A DNA stretch of 64,000 nt from positions 19,718,769 through 19,782,768 of the forward strand of contig NC_037689.1 in NCBI RefSeq assembly GCF_003255815.1, in the 5' to 3' direction. The stretch's first letter is position 1, and each line of letters opens with the position of its first letter. The position numbers and the translations under genes are program-made. The notes under the pieces were generated by a model that did no database searches, was not told where the DNA came from, and saw nothing but the letters and a program-made list of their open reading frames with translations. Positions 21,805-33,085 of the stretch are shown piece after piece. This DNA is from Theropithecus gelada (lineage: Eukaryota > Chordata > Mammalia > Primates > Cercopithecidae).

Positions 21805-22608
21805 AATAATCACAAATAAAAATTATAAAAGCAATTTCTTTATTTTTACTTGTATACATTCAAGGAGTACAAGTGCAGTTTTGTTCCATGGATACATTGT
21901 GTAGTAGTGAAGTCTGGGCTTTTGGTATAACCATCACCCAAATATAATGTACATTGTCCCCATTAAGTAATTGCTCATCCCTGACTCCCTTCCCACCCTG
22001 CCATCCTTCTAAGTCTCCAATGTCTATTATTCCACACTCTATGTCCATGTGTACACATTATTTAACTCCCACTTATAAATGAGAACATGCAGTATTTGAT
22101 GTTTCCTTTTGAGTTGTTTCACTTAAGATAATGGCCTCCAGTTCCATCTGTGTTGCTGCAAAATACATGATTTTATTCTTTTTTTTTATGGTTAAGTAGT
22201 ATTCTATTGTGAAATATGCCTCATTTTCTTTATCCGAACATTCACTGATGGACACTTAAATTAATTCCGTATCTTTGCTATTGTGAATAGTGCTGTGACA
22301 AACATATGAGGGCAAGTAAAAATTATATTTATGGTATACAATATAATGCTTTCATACATGTATACATTGTGAAATGGCTAAAGAAAGCTACTTAACATAT
22401 GCATTACCTCACATACTTATTTTTTCGTAGTGAAAACACTTAAAATCTACTCCTTTAGTAATTTTCAAGTATACAATATATTGTTATTAACTGTTGTCAC
22501 CATGATATACAACAGATCTCTTGAACTTACTCCTCCTTTCTAAATGAAATTTTCTGTTCTTTCACCAACATCTTCCCAATCCCCCCAGCCCTCTCTATAT
22601 TTCTGTGT
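21805..22608 (-). mobile_element. L1M (MA/MB-type) 3' end, split by another L1
   Basis: The 3' tail is at 21805-21827 and the body at 22328-22608 (TTTATGGTATACAATATAATGC...GAAAACACTTAAAATCTACTCC...AACAGATCTCTTGAACTTACTCC). Read in reverse this is the L1M 3'UTR. A second L1 sits between the two parts. Confidence 0.75.
21828..22312 (-). mobile_element. 5'-truncated LINE-1 inside an older L1M
   Basis: About 485 bp of L1 3' end (ORF2 end plus 3'UTR; CTTTGCTATTGTGAATAGTGCTG is the ORF2 landmark). Flanked by a 15-bp target-site duplication, caa[a/g]taaaaattata, at 21813-21827 and 22313-22327 with one mismatch, so it is a typical TPRT product. Confidence 0.85.
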
Positions 22609-22770
22609 GGTCTTTTCATGTGGCATCTCCAGGATGGAGGCTTCATAGGGTAGCAGGACTCCCTGCATGATGGCTCAGGGCTCCCAAGGCATATGTCCTA
22701 AGATAAAACAGCACAAGGTCTTTCCCAACCTATCCTTGGAAGTCAATCCCACCAGTGACACCAAGGGATA
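22609..22770 (+). mobile_element. Old dispersed repeat, right part
   Basis: Shows GTCTTTTCATGTGGCATCTCCAGGATGGAGGC...GGCTCAGGGCTCCCAAGGCATATGTCC, the continuation of the repeat at 21340-21611. Confidence 0.45.
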
Positions 22771-23497
22771 AATTCGTACAAACATATGGTTCATAACTCT
22801 TAAAGGCAAGACATTTTATGTGGCTTTATTGTGCTTGGTTCAGAGGCCCCACTTGCCAGGGCCAGTCATTTCTGGGAGGTTCCTTTCCTTCTCTGGAGCC
22901 TTATAAGTCCCTGGGACTAGCAGACTAGAAACTGGGGAAAGAGCCATGGTGATGGTCACTGAGCTGCTTATTGTCAAAGCTTCCTGCTAACATTGTCCAT
23001 GCTCTCAGAGCCCATCATGGTCCCCAAGACCTTCACTGAGGCTCCCAGGGCCATGGAGCTTAGAGTCCAGATCCCAAGGATCCATGCAGCGCCCCCAGCA
23101 GAGACTCTGCGATTTCCAGGGTCTATGTGGAAGCCTGGCACTGGTTTCCCACAGCACCTGCCACCTCTAGTGCCATCCTGTTGGTCTTGGATTCCCCTCT
23201 TATTCCTCATCCTTGCCTAGTCTCTTCTTCCTAACTAGGCCCTTATATGCTCCTCATTCATGGCACCCATAGAAATACAACTTCTTGAGGCAGGTTCCCA
23301 CCCTTGGCCAATTAGTGTGAAGCACCAGAATGATGATTTCTGCAGAAAGACTCTCTTAAGAGGGTGCAGCGTACACTAAAGGCACTCTGAGGCTTGGTCC
23401 ATCCAGATTTAATAAGGCATTTATTCTTAGTTAACCCTGGCCTCCAGGCCTCATAGCTCTGCTCTGGTAATTTCTTTACCAGGTTCCCTCCTGCCAT
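22771..23497. other. No gene seen
   Basis: Single-copy DNA. Frames around 22974-23220 overlap on both strands and carry no known domain. Confidence 0.4.
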
Positions 23498-23512
23498 CCT
23501 TCCAAGCATTTT

Positions 23513-23797
23513 TTTTTATAGGGTATCTCTGTGTTGCCCAGACTGGAGTGCAGTGGTCTGATCATGGCTCACCGCAGCCTTGACCTCCGGGCTAAAATTA
23601 TCCTCCCACCTCAGACCCCAAGTAGCTGAGACCACAGGCATGTGCCACTATACTTGGTTAACTTTTAATAATTTTTTTTGTAGAGGTGGAGTCTCATTAT
23701 GCTGTCCCAGCTGGTCTCGAACTCCTTCGCTCAAGCCATCCTCCCTCCTCAGCATCCCAAAGTGCTGGGATTACAGGCATGAGCCACCGTACCCAGC
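23513..23797 (-). mobile_element. AluJ, inverse orientation
   Basis: Full dimer, inverse, starting after a T-tract and ending GAGCCACCGTACCCAGC. A perfect 15-bp target-site duplication, ccttccaagcatttt, sits at 23498-23512 and 23798-23812. J-type bases (CTGCAGCCTTGACCTCC-like; TTTTTTTTGTAGAG). Confidence 0.95.
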
Positions 23798-23812
23798 CCT
23801 TCCAAGCATTTT

Positions 23813-24344
23813 AAAGGAGTCTGTCCTGAATCTTCCAGAGCCCAGATGATGTACCCCAGAGGCTCAGGGGAGGAAGCCCTCACTTCTAATATAGGAAGAA
23901 GTTATGCTTTCATGGCGATGGTGACATGTTGTCCTAGATTGACTGCCCCTTAAAGAGACCCCGTGCCTAGGATTTGTGTGAAAGGATTTCATTTGAGAGG
24001 ACATCCTAGCCAACACCAGTTGAAAGTGGGGAAGCCAGACAGGGAAGGGGAACAAGTAAACACAGGGTGTGGTGAAAAGTGTCTGGGACTCAGTCCTACT
24101 GGGCATTGCCAGGAGGTAGTCACCCTCAGAGTCATCATACCCGAGGGTGAGGAGCCAGGGTGTTTATTTGCCCACTCCATGCATCCATGGTGCAGAGCTG
24201 CTGTGGAGAGTGTAAGATCGTCGGCACCTACTACTTGCCCTGCACTACAGAATGCCCTAAGGCAAAGAGTGTGCGGGGATGCTGTAGGAATGAGGACATA
24301 TGGGCAGGACACCAACAATGTCTGTCGCACACAGGAATGGATTT
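23813..24344. other. No gene seen
   Basis: Frames of about 150 codons overlap on opposite strands at 23963-24450. They share no known domain and partly run into an L1M fragment, so they are taken as chance. Confidence 0.4.
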
Positions 24345-24480
24345 TGTATTTTAGCTTTTTATTATGTAAAGTGTCAGATGTACACAAAGTAAACAGAATA
24401 GTATAACAACCACCCATGGACCCATCCCCAGCTTCAACAACGATCAACATTCCTTTTTTCTTGTTTCAACTATGCCTCTG
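24345..24480. mobile_element. Old L1M-like fragment
   Basis: Shows TTTTATTATGTAAAGTGTCAGATGTACACAAAGTAAACAGAATAGTATAACAACC...CCCAGCTTCAACAACGATCAACATTCC, the same repeat type as 31990-32610. I associate it with old L1M 3' sequence. Family and strand not certain. Confidence 0.5.
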
Positions 24481-25679
24481 AACTGACTTTTATAGAATGG
24501 AGAAAACATGGTAAGAAAAGGAGGGCAAGATTCCAGATAAAAAGAGTCAGCTTACCAAAGGCACGGGGATGCAAACCAGCATCAGCCTGCAGTGCTCTTT
24601 GACTTCTATGTCACCTGCATGATGGAGACATGGAATTCAAGTGAAAAGTTGGCCTGGGACCAGCCTTGGAGAGTGTTAGAGAGCAGGCTAAGGAGGGCAT
24701 GGAGAGACATTCTCTGGCAAGTTGTTGTGCAGGTGAGTAACCTGATTGTCTCAGCTTGGGATCTCGAGAAGCAGACCCTGAGAGAAGGAATCAAGGACAA
24801 TGAGTTATTTGGAAGATGGTTGTGGGAAATAGCAGGGGAGTAGAGAATTAATTCAGGGAAGGGAAGTCAGAGATAAAGGACGTTGTTAAGCCAGCTCCTA
24901 CCAGGGCAACTAGGGTTCAGTCCCACAGGAACTCTGGGAGACAATGCAGAGCACACGGCTCAGAGTTATCTCCAAAGTGGGGCAGGAGCTGGGGCATTTA
25001 TCTACCAACTCCCCTTCCATCATTGCCGGAGGGTTGTTTTCTAGGGGCACTGATTCCTTGGCCCTTCCAACTTGTGGTTCTGGAAAAAACCCTCTGAAGC
25101 AGAGATATGGATACTGGCAAGTGGAAGTCTGCTGGAGCACACCAGGCTGGAAAGATCTGGAGGAATATGGATGGGGCACTGACAGCCTCTCATACACTGA
25201 TCTTAGTTGGAGTTCATTAGGAGGCAGGATGTCTGAAGGATTGGGGCAGGGACATTCAGGAGACAGGGACACCATGAGGAGGCTTTTGCTGTGGTCCAGG
25301 TGGGAGGCCATAGAGTTCTGTGCTGGAGAATAGGAAAGGAGAAGAGGCAACAGATGGGGGAGAGAGAGATTGGGGAGATATCATCGACAGGATTTGGCAA
25401 CTGATCTTGCATGTTCACATGTAGGAGGCAAATTACCAGAGATAGATTATAAACAATGCTCAACCATAGTAGCTACATTTTTAAACTTCTGGTAAAGCAA
25501 TCAAATTCATCAACAATCCTGCTGGGTCTCTCTCAATTCCAGAAGCTCAGCCAGGCACCCAAAGGCTCAGAGGCAGAAGATTAAGTGACTGAGGGGCTGG
25601 CATCTTCTCAGATGTGGCCACAGGCCCGGCTCATTCCAGACTCTTCCAGGCTGTGCTGCAGCTAGATGAGAGGCAGTGA
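24481..25679. other. No gene seen; eroded repeat 24740-25350
   Basis: 24740-25350 resembles 13430-13600 and 16795-17170 in parts (GGTTCAGTCCCACAGGAACTCTGGG; TCTACCAACTCCCCTTCCATC). Frames of about 130-146 codons on both strands over it have no known domain. Confidence 0.35.
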
Positions 25680-25840
25680 GAGCAGCCCTGGGTAATGAGT
25701 CAGGAAATCTAAGAGCAGGTCTTTTCTCCTCCACTGTACAGCTTGGGGCAAGTCACTGGGCCTCAGTTTCCTCAGCTATAAAATGCGAAACATTGTATGC
25801 GCTCTCCCCATCATGAAATATTTGTTGTGAGGACCCAACA
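25680..25840 (+). mobile_element. MIR SINE
   Basis: Shows CTTGGGGCAAGTCACTGGGCCTCAGTTTCCTCAGCTATAAAATGCG and TTGTTGTGAGGACCC, in MIR order. Confidence 0.8.
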
Positions 25841-26069
25841 TGTTTATGTGTCAGTATGGCTCTTTTGCTTGTTCTAGCGAATGCATTCCTCTTCAATACC
25901 TTAGTCTTGAGACTAAATGTCCCTTAGTCTGAGAGTTCTGAGACCACTATGACCTCTTGCTCTGCCTCTGCCAACTCAGCAACTTTTCTTGCATGTCTTT
26001 GCTTTTGTGCCCTGCTAATAAAAGAGAAATTTCTCACTGTCAGTGCCCTGCCCATATCCCTTCACCCTT

Positions 26070-26478
26070 TAAGTCTTCATCCATTTGTGTGACTATAAAG
26101 GAATACCTGATGCTAGGTAATTTATAAAGAACACAGGCCTATTTGGGTCACAGTTCTGTAGGATGTACAAGAAGCATGGCGCCAGCATCTGCCTCTGGTG
26201 AAGGCCTCAGGAAGCTTCCAATTATAGTGGAAGGGGAAGGGGAGGAGGCATCACATGGCAAGAAAGGAAGGAAGAGAGAGAGAAGGGAGGCACCAGGCTC
26301 TTTTTAACAGCCAGATATCATGGGAACTAAGAGTGCGAACTCACTGAATCCCATGAAGATGACACCAAGCCATTCATGAGGAATTCACTGCCATGACCCA
26401 AATACCTCTCACCAGGACCCACCTGCAACTCTGGGGTTCAAATTTCAACAGGAGACTTGGAGGGGACCAATATCTAAG
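26070..26478 (-). mobile_element. MST/MLT1A-type solo LTR, inverse orientation
   Basis: Shows GACTATAAAGGAATACCTGATGCTAGGTAATTTATAAAG, GGCCTCAGGAAGCTTCCAATTATAGTGG and CTCTCACCAGGACCCACC, the inverse MaLR LTR order. A purine-rich stretch, 26228-26290, is internal. Ends approximate. Confidence 0.8.
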
Positions 26479-26565
26479 CTGTCTTTCAGAATATCTACGT
26501 ATCTGTACCTGAGAGCATCCCACACCCCAGAAGGCAGCTCTGCCTCTGTGGGGCAGGCCAGAAAG

Positions 26566-26961
26566 GCAATTATAATACCTGATGGCAAAAGGGACTTTGC
26601 AGATGTGATTGAGTTAAGGATCTTGAGATGCGGGGATGATCCTAGATTATCTGGGTAGGTCTTTATAAGAGGGAGGCAGGAGGATCAGAATCAGAGAGTG
26701 TGATGTGACAATGAAAGCAGAGGAGAAGGACATGTGACAAGAGTAGAATAAATCAAAGTGATGCAGGGCCATGAGCCAAGGAATACAGGATGCCTCTCCA
26801 AGCTAGAAAGGGCAAGGAAATAGGGTCTCCCCTGGAGTCTCCAGAGGAATCCAATCCTGCTGACCCATTTCAGATTCCTGACCTCCAGGAAGTAATACAG
26901 TTGTGCTGTTTTAAGCCACAAAATGTGTAGTAATTGGTTATAGCAGCAATAGGAAATTAAC
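26566..26961 (+). mobile_element. MaLR-type (MLT-like) solo LTR
   Basis: Shows GATGGCAAAAGGGACTTTGCAGATGTGATTGAGTTAAGGATCTTGAGATG, GCCATGAGCCAAGGAATACAGG and the end TTGTGCTGTTTTAAGCCAC...GCAGCAATAGGAAATTAACAC. Assignment to MLT1 or a relative is from memory of the block order. Confidence 0.65.
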
Positions 26962-27068
26962 ACTGCTCTAAGAGTAGCCCTCATTCCGTGCCTGATGGGA
27001 GATGGTGAATACATGCTCCAACTCCTTCATCTTTCACATAGAGTAATAGAGTAACACTAAGGCAATCT

Positions 27069-27378
27069 GTTTTTTTGTTTGTTTGTTTTGGTTTTTTTTG
27101 AGACAGCATTTTGCTCTGTTGCCCAGGCTGGAGTGTAGTGCCACGATCATGGCTCACTGCAGCCTCAAACTCCTGAGCTCAAGCAATCCTCCCACCTCAG
27201 CCTCCCAAGTAGCTGGGACCATAGGCTACCACCGCATCCAGCTAACTTTTTAATTTTTTGTATAGACAGGGTCTCACTATGTTGCCCAGGCTGTTCTCAA
27301 TTTCCTGGCCTCAAGTGATTCCCCCGCCTTGGCCTCCCAAGGTGCTGGGATTACAGGAGCAAGCCACCATGTCTGACC
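27069..27378 (-). mobile_element. AluJ, inverse orientation
   Basis: Starts in TTTGTTTGTTTGTTTT, then GAGACAGCATTTTGCTCTGTTGCCCAGGCTGGAGTG, and ends GAGCAAGCCACCATGTCTGACC. A degenerate TSD (aggcaatctgtttt against aggcacctgtttt) is visible on the two sides. J-type bases. Confidence 0.9.
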
Positions 27379-27595
27379 AAGAGGCACCTGTTTTATACCA
27401 TTTCGCAGTTTCCCCTGGGGTTAAGCACCTATAACTGCTGTGATAGCTGGCTTAATAATATACCCCCTTTGGCCTTCTTTCTTGTATGACTTTAATACTT
27501 CCCTGCCGAGGACTCCTGGGATACCTTCCCAAATAAACCATTTGCACTTAGATCCTTAATCCTTAATGTCAGGGTCTCCTTCTGAGGGAAACTTC

Positions 27596-27959
27596 TGATA
27601 TGGTTTGGCTGTGTCCCCACCCAAATCTCATCTTGAATTGTAGCTCCCATAATACCCACGTGTCATGGGAGGGACCTGGTGGGAGGTAATTGAATCATGG
27701 GGGCAAGTATTTTCCGGGCTGTTCTTGTGACAGTGAATAAGTCTCATGAGATTTGATGGTTTTATAAATGGGAGTTACCCTGTGCAAGCTCTCTTGCCTG
27801 CCTCCATGTAAGATCTGTGTTTGCTTCTCCTTTGCCTTCCACCATGATCATGAGGCCTCCCCAGTCACATAGAACCTTGAGTCAATTAAACCTCTTTCCT
27901 TTATAAATTATCCAGTCTTAGGTATGTCTTTACTAGCAACATGGGAACAGACTAATACA
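27596..27959 (+). mobile_element. THE1/MSTA-type solo LTR
   Basis: Starts TGATATGGTTTGGCTGTGTCC and ends AACAGACTAATACA. It contains GGAGGGACCTGGTGGGAGG and a polyadenylation-type region CTCTTTCCTTTATAAATTATCC. About 364 bp, full LTR length, no internal ERV part. A clean 5-bp TSD is not visible. Confidence 0.93.
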
Positions 27960-27999
27960 GAAACCAATCCAAGACAGTCCACAGAGAGGGGCCCCTGTG

Positions 28000-28180
28000 G
28001 TCCAGGCCCCTTGTTAGCTACATTTCATCCTCAATCCTATTAACCCTGTGAAGGCACTTGTGCTCCCATTTTTCAGATGAGGAAGCTCATCCCAGAATCT
28101 GGACTAAGTGCCACAGCTGGAAAGTGGAGCATTCCAGATTTGAGACAAGCTGTGCCTGAATCTAACACTGCCTTGTTCGT
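28000..28180 (-). mobile_element. Diverged MIR, inverse orientation
   Basis: Shows CCCATTTTTCAGATGAGGAAGCTCA and GTGCCACAGCTGGAAAGTGGAGC, reverse MIR landmarks. Confidence 0.55.
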
Positions 28181-28346
28181 GGGAAAGCTGACAAGAGGGG
28201 TCACACAACTCCTCATGCTCAGGGGAGCCCACACTAAGGGTTCCTGTCTTCTGCCTTGACCTCTTCGCCTTTTGATGGTTGTCTTGGGCCCGCTGCCCCC
28301 CAGTCTTACTGTCTCATGGAACTGCCACACTCAATATTTGCACCTG

Positions 28347-28552
28347 TGTTAGTCTGCCAGAGCTGTCATAACAAAGTACCACAGACTGGGTGGCTTTAAT
28401 ATATTGTCTTACAATTCTGGAGACCAGAAGTGCAAAATCAAGGTGTTGGCAGGGTTGGTTCCTCTTGAGGGCCATGAGGGAAGGATCTGTTCCAGACCTC
28501 GCCTTGGCTTGTGGGTGGCTGTCTTCTATCTGTGTCTTTACATTGTCTTCCC

Positions 28553-28596
<44 letters not shown>

Positions 28597-28765
28597 TGTG
28601 CCCAAATTTTCCCTTCTTAAAAAGACACCAGTCATATTGGATCAGGGCCAACTTCATCTTGATGTGATCATCTTCAAATATGGTTCCAAGGATGGTGACA
28701 TTCTGAGGCACTGGGGGTCAGAACTTCAACCTATTAATTTGGGGAGGACAAAGCTCAACCTATAG
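28347..28765 (-). mobile_element. MLT1 solo LTR, inverse, carrying a (TG)20 run
   Basis: Starts TGTGTTAGTCTGCCAGAGCTG (inverse LTR end) and contains CACAGACTGGGTGGC, CAAGGTGTTGGCAGGGTTGG and GACACCAGTCATATTGGATCAGGGCC. The run of TG at 28555-28594 lies where MLT1 normally has a short CGCG/TGTG-like patch, so it grew inside the LTR. Confidence 0.88.
28555..28594 (+). repeat. (TG)20 microsatellite
   Basis: Forty bases of pure TG inside the MLT1 LTR. Likely polymorphic. Confidence 0.97.
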
Positions 28766-29544
28766 CAGCACCTGAGGGACAGTCTTTCGTAACAGACTTG
28801 TGGAGTCACAGGCATTTTCTGGATCCTGATTGTCTTTTTTTGGGGCTGTAGAATCCATCATCTTTTCTTTTTGAGGGGTTGAAATGTCGAAGCTAGCCAT
28901 GTGTGAGGTAAGGAGGCACCTCTATGTGTCTGGCCAGCTGGTGGGAAGGTGGCGATGGTGAGTTGATAGGTTTCTGTTGGTGGGGAAGAAGATCAGGTTG
29001 CCAACCTCAGTCTGCACCCTCCTGGGTCCTGAAGGAGGAGGCCAGTCAGTTGAGACCTGCCATAGGGCAGACAACAAGCTTTCTTCTTCACTATTATGTC
29101 CCAGTGCCTGGCACTGTGCTGGGCACACAGCAGGGCCCCAGTGAGTCTCTGCTGGTTGCTTGACTGGACCTTGGACGTCTGGTCACTTGGTAGAGTTGCA
29201 CAAACCTTGGGTATATGGGCAGGATATGAGGTTGTAGTCAGAGGGAATTGAGTGTGAGAGGAGAAAGAACTGAGAGGCGGCCTGGGGCCTGGGGCCTGGA
29301 GAAGCTAAAGAACCGAATCTGCCTAAGGCCATGTTCACTGAGTGCAAGCCGAGTCAGCACTGGGTTGGCTGGGGCAGTCTGTGGAGCTGGTGCGGCAGCT
29401 GACCAGCAAGAGCTGTGCGCTTGTATTCATCCGCCTGGGAAAGCCAAAGTCGGGGCACGGACAGGGGCAGGGAAAAGGAGCCCTCCAGGAGGAAAGGAAA
29501 GAGGAAAATGAGAGCTAGAGGGGAGAGAGACAGCTGTGGTTGGT
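28766..29544. other. No gene seen; weak L2 3' end 29085-29162
   Basis: 29085-29162 (GTCCCAGTGCCTGGCACTGTGCTGGGCACACAGCAGGG) is like the L2 3' terminus. The rest is single-copy. Confidence 0.4.
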
Positions 29545-29980
29545 CTTTTATTAGTTTTCACAAACTGAGTAGCTGAAAACAATGGAAATTGATTCTCTCA
29601 CAGGTCTGGAGGCTGGAAGTCTGAAATCTAGGTGTAGTCAGGGTCGGTTCCTCCTGGAGGCTCTGAAAGAGGTTCTTTTCCATGCTTTTTTTTTCTGGCT
29701 TTGGTGGCTGCCAGGGATCCTTGGCATTCCTTGGCTTGTTGCCACATCACTCCAGTCTCTGTCTCCATCTTCACATCACCCTCCCTGTGTACCTTCACCC
29801 CTTTTCTTTTCTTATAAAGACGCTTGTCATTGGATTTAGGGCTCACCTTGATCCAGGATGATCTCATCTTGAGATCCTTAACTTAATTAACTCTACAAAG
29901 ACCCTTTTTCCAAATAACGTTACTACATTCATAGGTTCCAGGTTGACATATCTTTTGGGGCCATCATTCAACCTGCTACA
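29545..29980 (-). mobile_element. MLT1-like solo LTR, inverse orientation
   Basis: Shows GTCTGGAGGCTGGAAGTCTG, TTATAAAGACGCTTGTCATTGGATTTAGGGC, CATCTTGAGATCCTTAACTTAATTA and the end CATTCAACCTGCTACA. Confidence 0.8.
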
Positions 29981-31124
29981 GTTTTTGATGTTGGCCCCAG
30001 GCCCAATCCTTTGAACTTGGACTGAGGCTTATGGAGAGGTTGCTAGCTGGTCTCCTGAAAGATTCCATTCTGCCATTGCAGGACACCAAATAGGCTTCTC
30101 TGGTGCCCGATCAGAAGTGGGTCCTGGGTGAGAAGGAAGGCACAATCCCTCCCCTTTGCTGAGCCCAGTGTGAGGGTGGCAGTGGGGAGCAGACAGTGCT
30201 CTGTCACCTGCCTCCAGAGTTGAGCCTCTGGGCCAGGACCTGAAACTGCACGTTTCACCTGGGGCACCAAAGATAATAGCTAAGAAATTCCAACATGAGA
30301 CCAAAATGCAGATTTTTTTCAAAGGACATATCAAATAACCAGTTAAAGGACTTTAAATCCAGAGGAGGACATAAAAGGTTGAAGAGAGAAGACACTGAAT
30401 TTTCTGAAAGTAGATTTCTTTGGAGACAACTGATCACTTGCTGGGAGCCCCTGGTCTGGCACACAGAAAAGAGGGCTAAGATATACGTGGGGGTAAAGGG
30501 AGGGTGCTCACTGAAAGCCAGAAGGAATGACGTAAGCACTTCACTTGGAAAACCTGAGGATACGTGACTCCTGCAGTTATCTGGGCTCTGTGGACTAGGA
30601 TGTGGCATGCCTTTTTTCTCTGAGAGGCTATTTGCCTGAGTCAACAAGGAAGGGAGTGAGGAAGTGGGTGAAGAGAGAGGGAACGCTGCTTCTGTAGAGA
30701 AAAATGACTGCCCTCCCCTTAAATAGCATGCCAATTGTGCCTGAATCCTAGGCACTGAGTACTGAATCATGGTAGGAATATTGGTCTGAAAGACTAAACC
30801 CAGACCTTCTTTGTCTGCGATCCATGGGCCTAAGGCTTTAGAGGTCCTTGAACCTCCCCAAATTCTACATGAATATTTACAAGTAGCTGCGAGTGAACAT
30901 TTTTTTCTAGCGGGAGAACCCATCGTTTTCATTAGATTCTCAATGGAACTTGGGATTCCCCCAAAAGCTGAGACTGAATTAGACATGATTTAGGGCCTGT
31001 TTAGCTTGATGTTCCAGGATCTCAGGACCCCTAGACTCCGGGAAGGGTAGAAACTCTGAGGGGTCAGTGGCAGATCCAGATCGACCCACTGTGTCCAGTT
31101 CCAGGGTCCACTTGATGAGCAGTG
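29981..31124. other. Single-copy DNA with a 243-codon orphan frame
   Basis: No repeat is recognised. On the minus strand 30255-30986 is open for 243 codons from an ATG with A at -3. The predicted protein is rich in Ser, Leu, Pro and Phe and has no domain, signal peptide or membrane segment I can name. No TATA box or splice frame stands out, so I do not call it a gene. Confidence 0.4.
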
Positions 31125-31570
31125 TGTGGTGGGTTGAATTGTGTCCCTACAAAAGTTAGATAGAAGTCCTAATTTTCGATGCCTGTGAATGTGACTACAT
31201 TTGGAAATAGGGCTTTTGCGGATGTAATCAAGTTAAGATGAGGTCATACTGGAATGAGTTGGGCCCTAAATCCAATGACTGGTGTCCTTATGAAGAGAGA
31301 GAAATTTGGAGACACAGAGAGAAGAGGCCATGTGAAGACAGAGGCAGAGATTGGAGTGACGCATCTAGGAGCCAAAAAACCACTGGGGCTACCAGAAGCT
31401 CGGAAGAAGCAAGGAAAGATTCTTCCCTGGAGCCTTTGGAGGAAGCTTACCCCTGCAGATCCCTTGATTTAGGATGTCTAGCCTCAGAGCTATGAGAGAA
31501 TCGATTTCTGTTGTTTTAAGCCACCCAGTTTGTGGTAACCTGTTATGGCAGCCACAGAAAATGAAAGCAT
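31125..31570 (+). mobile_element. MLT1 solo LTR
   Basis: Starts TGTGTGGTGGGTTGAATTGTG and contains GACTGGTGTCCTTATGAAG, GGCAGAGATTGGAGTGACGC, GCTACCAGAAGCTCGGAAG, and the end TTGTTTTAAGCCACCCAGTTTG. Same subgroup as 12815-13281. Confidence 0.85.
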
Positions 31571-31989
31571 AGTGTATCTGCATTTTTGTGTTCTTAGTTC
31601 AGGACCGTTTACTTGGCCTTATGTCTTGTCTCCCAGCTTAGAAATGACCCACAGTGACTGGGCTACCTGCAGGAGAGACCCTTGTATCAGCGATTCAAGA
31701 GGTATTCATATGCCAGGTGCCCATTTACACGTTTCCACCCTCCTTCTTTGGTTTGCAAAAGGAGAATTGACTTCCCCGGACTGTATTCACCCCAGGGTCA
31801 AAGGAGCCCCCCTCCATAAGCTCCAAGGGGGCGAGTTTTAGGCTCCAGGGCCCTACACAATCTAGCCCCCTCCTCCCCCAGCACTACATGACACTCTCTT
31901 CACCCCCTAGGCCTAGTCACATCTTTGGGACCTGGAATATGCAGACTCCTTCGTGTTCAGGGCCTTCTGCATATGCTGTAAGCTTTGCT
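31571..31989. other. No gene seen
   Basis: Single-copy spacer. Confidence 0.35.
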
Positions 31990-32610
31990 AGAGATGTCCT
32001 TAAAACAACTTTTAACTATGGAAATTTCAAGCATATACAAAGAAAAGAGAAAAAGAATAGTAACATAAATTTCTATGTACTCAACACCTAGCAGTAACAA
32101 TGACCAACTCACGATCAATTTGTTTCATCTATACCCTTATCCACTCCTTTCTCCTCCAGCCATATGATTTTGAAGCAAATTGCAGTATTGCATCATTTTA
32201 TCTGTAAATATTTTGGTATCTATCTCTAAGAGATAGGGACTTTTAAAAAAGAGAACTGAAATAACATTATCATGTCTAAAAAATCAACAAATTTTTAATA
32301 GTATTAAACATCCAGTGAGTGTTCAGACTTCCGATTGTTTCATAAATGTCATAATTTGCTAATGGCTTGTTTGAATTGGAATCCAAATAACGGCCAAGCA
32401 TAGCAAACAGTTATCTCTAAGTCTCTAAGTTTTTCCCCTTTTTCTCTCTCCTTTTGCAATTTATTTGTGGAAGGAAACCAGACTATTTGTCTTGCAGAGT
32501 TTTTCAGTCTGCTTTTGAAAGCAGTTGTATTTCCTGTCACTTGTATTTCCTGTAAATTGGGTAGTTAGATCTAGAGACTCCAATAGATTCAAGTGCATTG
32601 GGAGTAGGGG
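31990..32610. mobile_element. Old L1M-like LINE segment
   Basis: Shows GGAAATTTCAAGCATATACAAAG, AAATATTTTGGTATCTATCTCTAAGAGATAGGGAC, TTTCATAAATGTCATAATTTGC and TTTCCTGTAAATTGGGTAGTTAGATCTAGAG. This order is that of an abundant old mammalian LINE segment that I associate with L1M 3' regions. Strand and subfamily uncertain. Confidence 0.55.
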
Positions 32611-32689
32611 GGTGTCGTGAACATGATCAAGAGGAACATGGTGTCTGGATGGCTCTCCTCCTTTCTTGATGGCCCTCCTTTTGAGTTGA

Positions 32690-33085
32690 TGATATGGTTT
32701 CCAAATCTCATGTTGAAAGGTAGCCTCCAGTGTTGGAGGTGGGCCTAGTGGGAGGTGTTTGGGTCATGGGGGTGGATCCCTCATGAATGGCTTGGTGCTG
32801 TCCTTGGGATAAGTGAATTCTTGATCTGTTAGTTTATGTGCAATCTGGTTGTTTGAAAGAGCCTGGCACTTCCTCCCTCTCTCTCTTGCTTCTTCTCTCA
32901 CTCTATGACACACTGGCTCCCCTTTGCCTTCTGCCATTTTGAAAGTTTCCTGAGGCCCTCACCAGAAGATACTGGCACTATGCTTTGTGTATAGCCTGCA
33001 GAACTGTGAGCCAAATAAACCTCTTTCTTTATGAATTGCCCAGTCTCAGGTATTCCTTTATAGCAATGCGAAATGGACTCACACG
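32690..33085 (+). mobile_element. MST-type solo LTR
   Basis: Starts TGATATGGTTTCC and ends near TGGACTCACACG. It contains TGTTGGAGGTGGGCCTAGTGGGAGGTG and CCAAATAAACCTCTTTCTTTATG. A perfect 5-bp target-site duplication, gttga, sits at 32685-32689 and 33086-33090. Confidence 0.92.

Noticed and set aside
23963..24450. Two frames of about 150 codons on opposite strands
   Set aside because: They overlap each other and run into an old L1M-like fragment. Chance is the simpler reading.
27596..27959. 5-bp TSD for the THE1/MST LTR
   Set aside because: Left flank acttc and right flank gaaac do not match, so no TSD is claimed.
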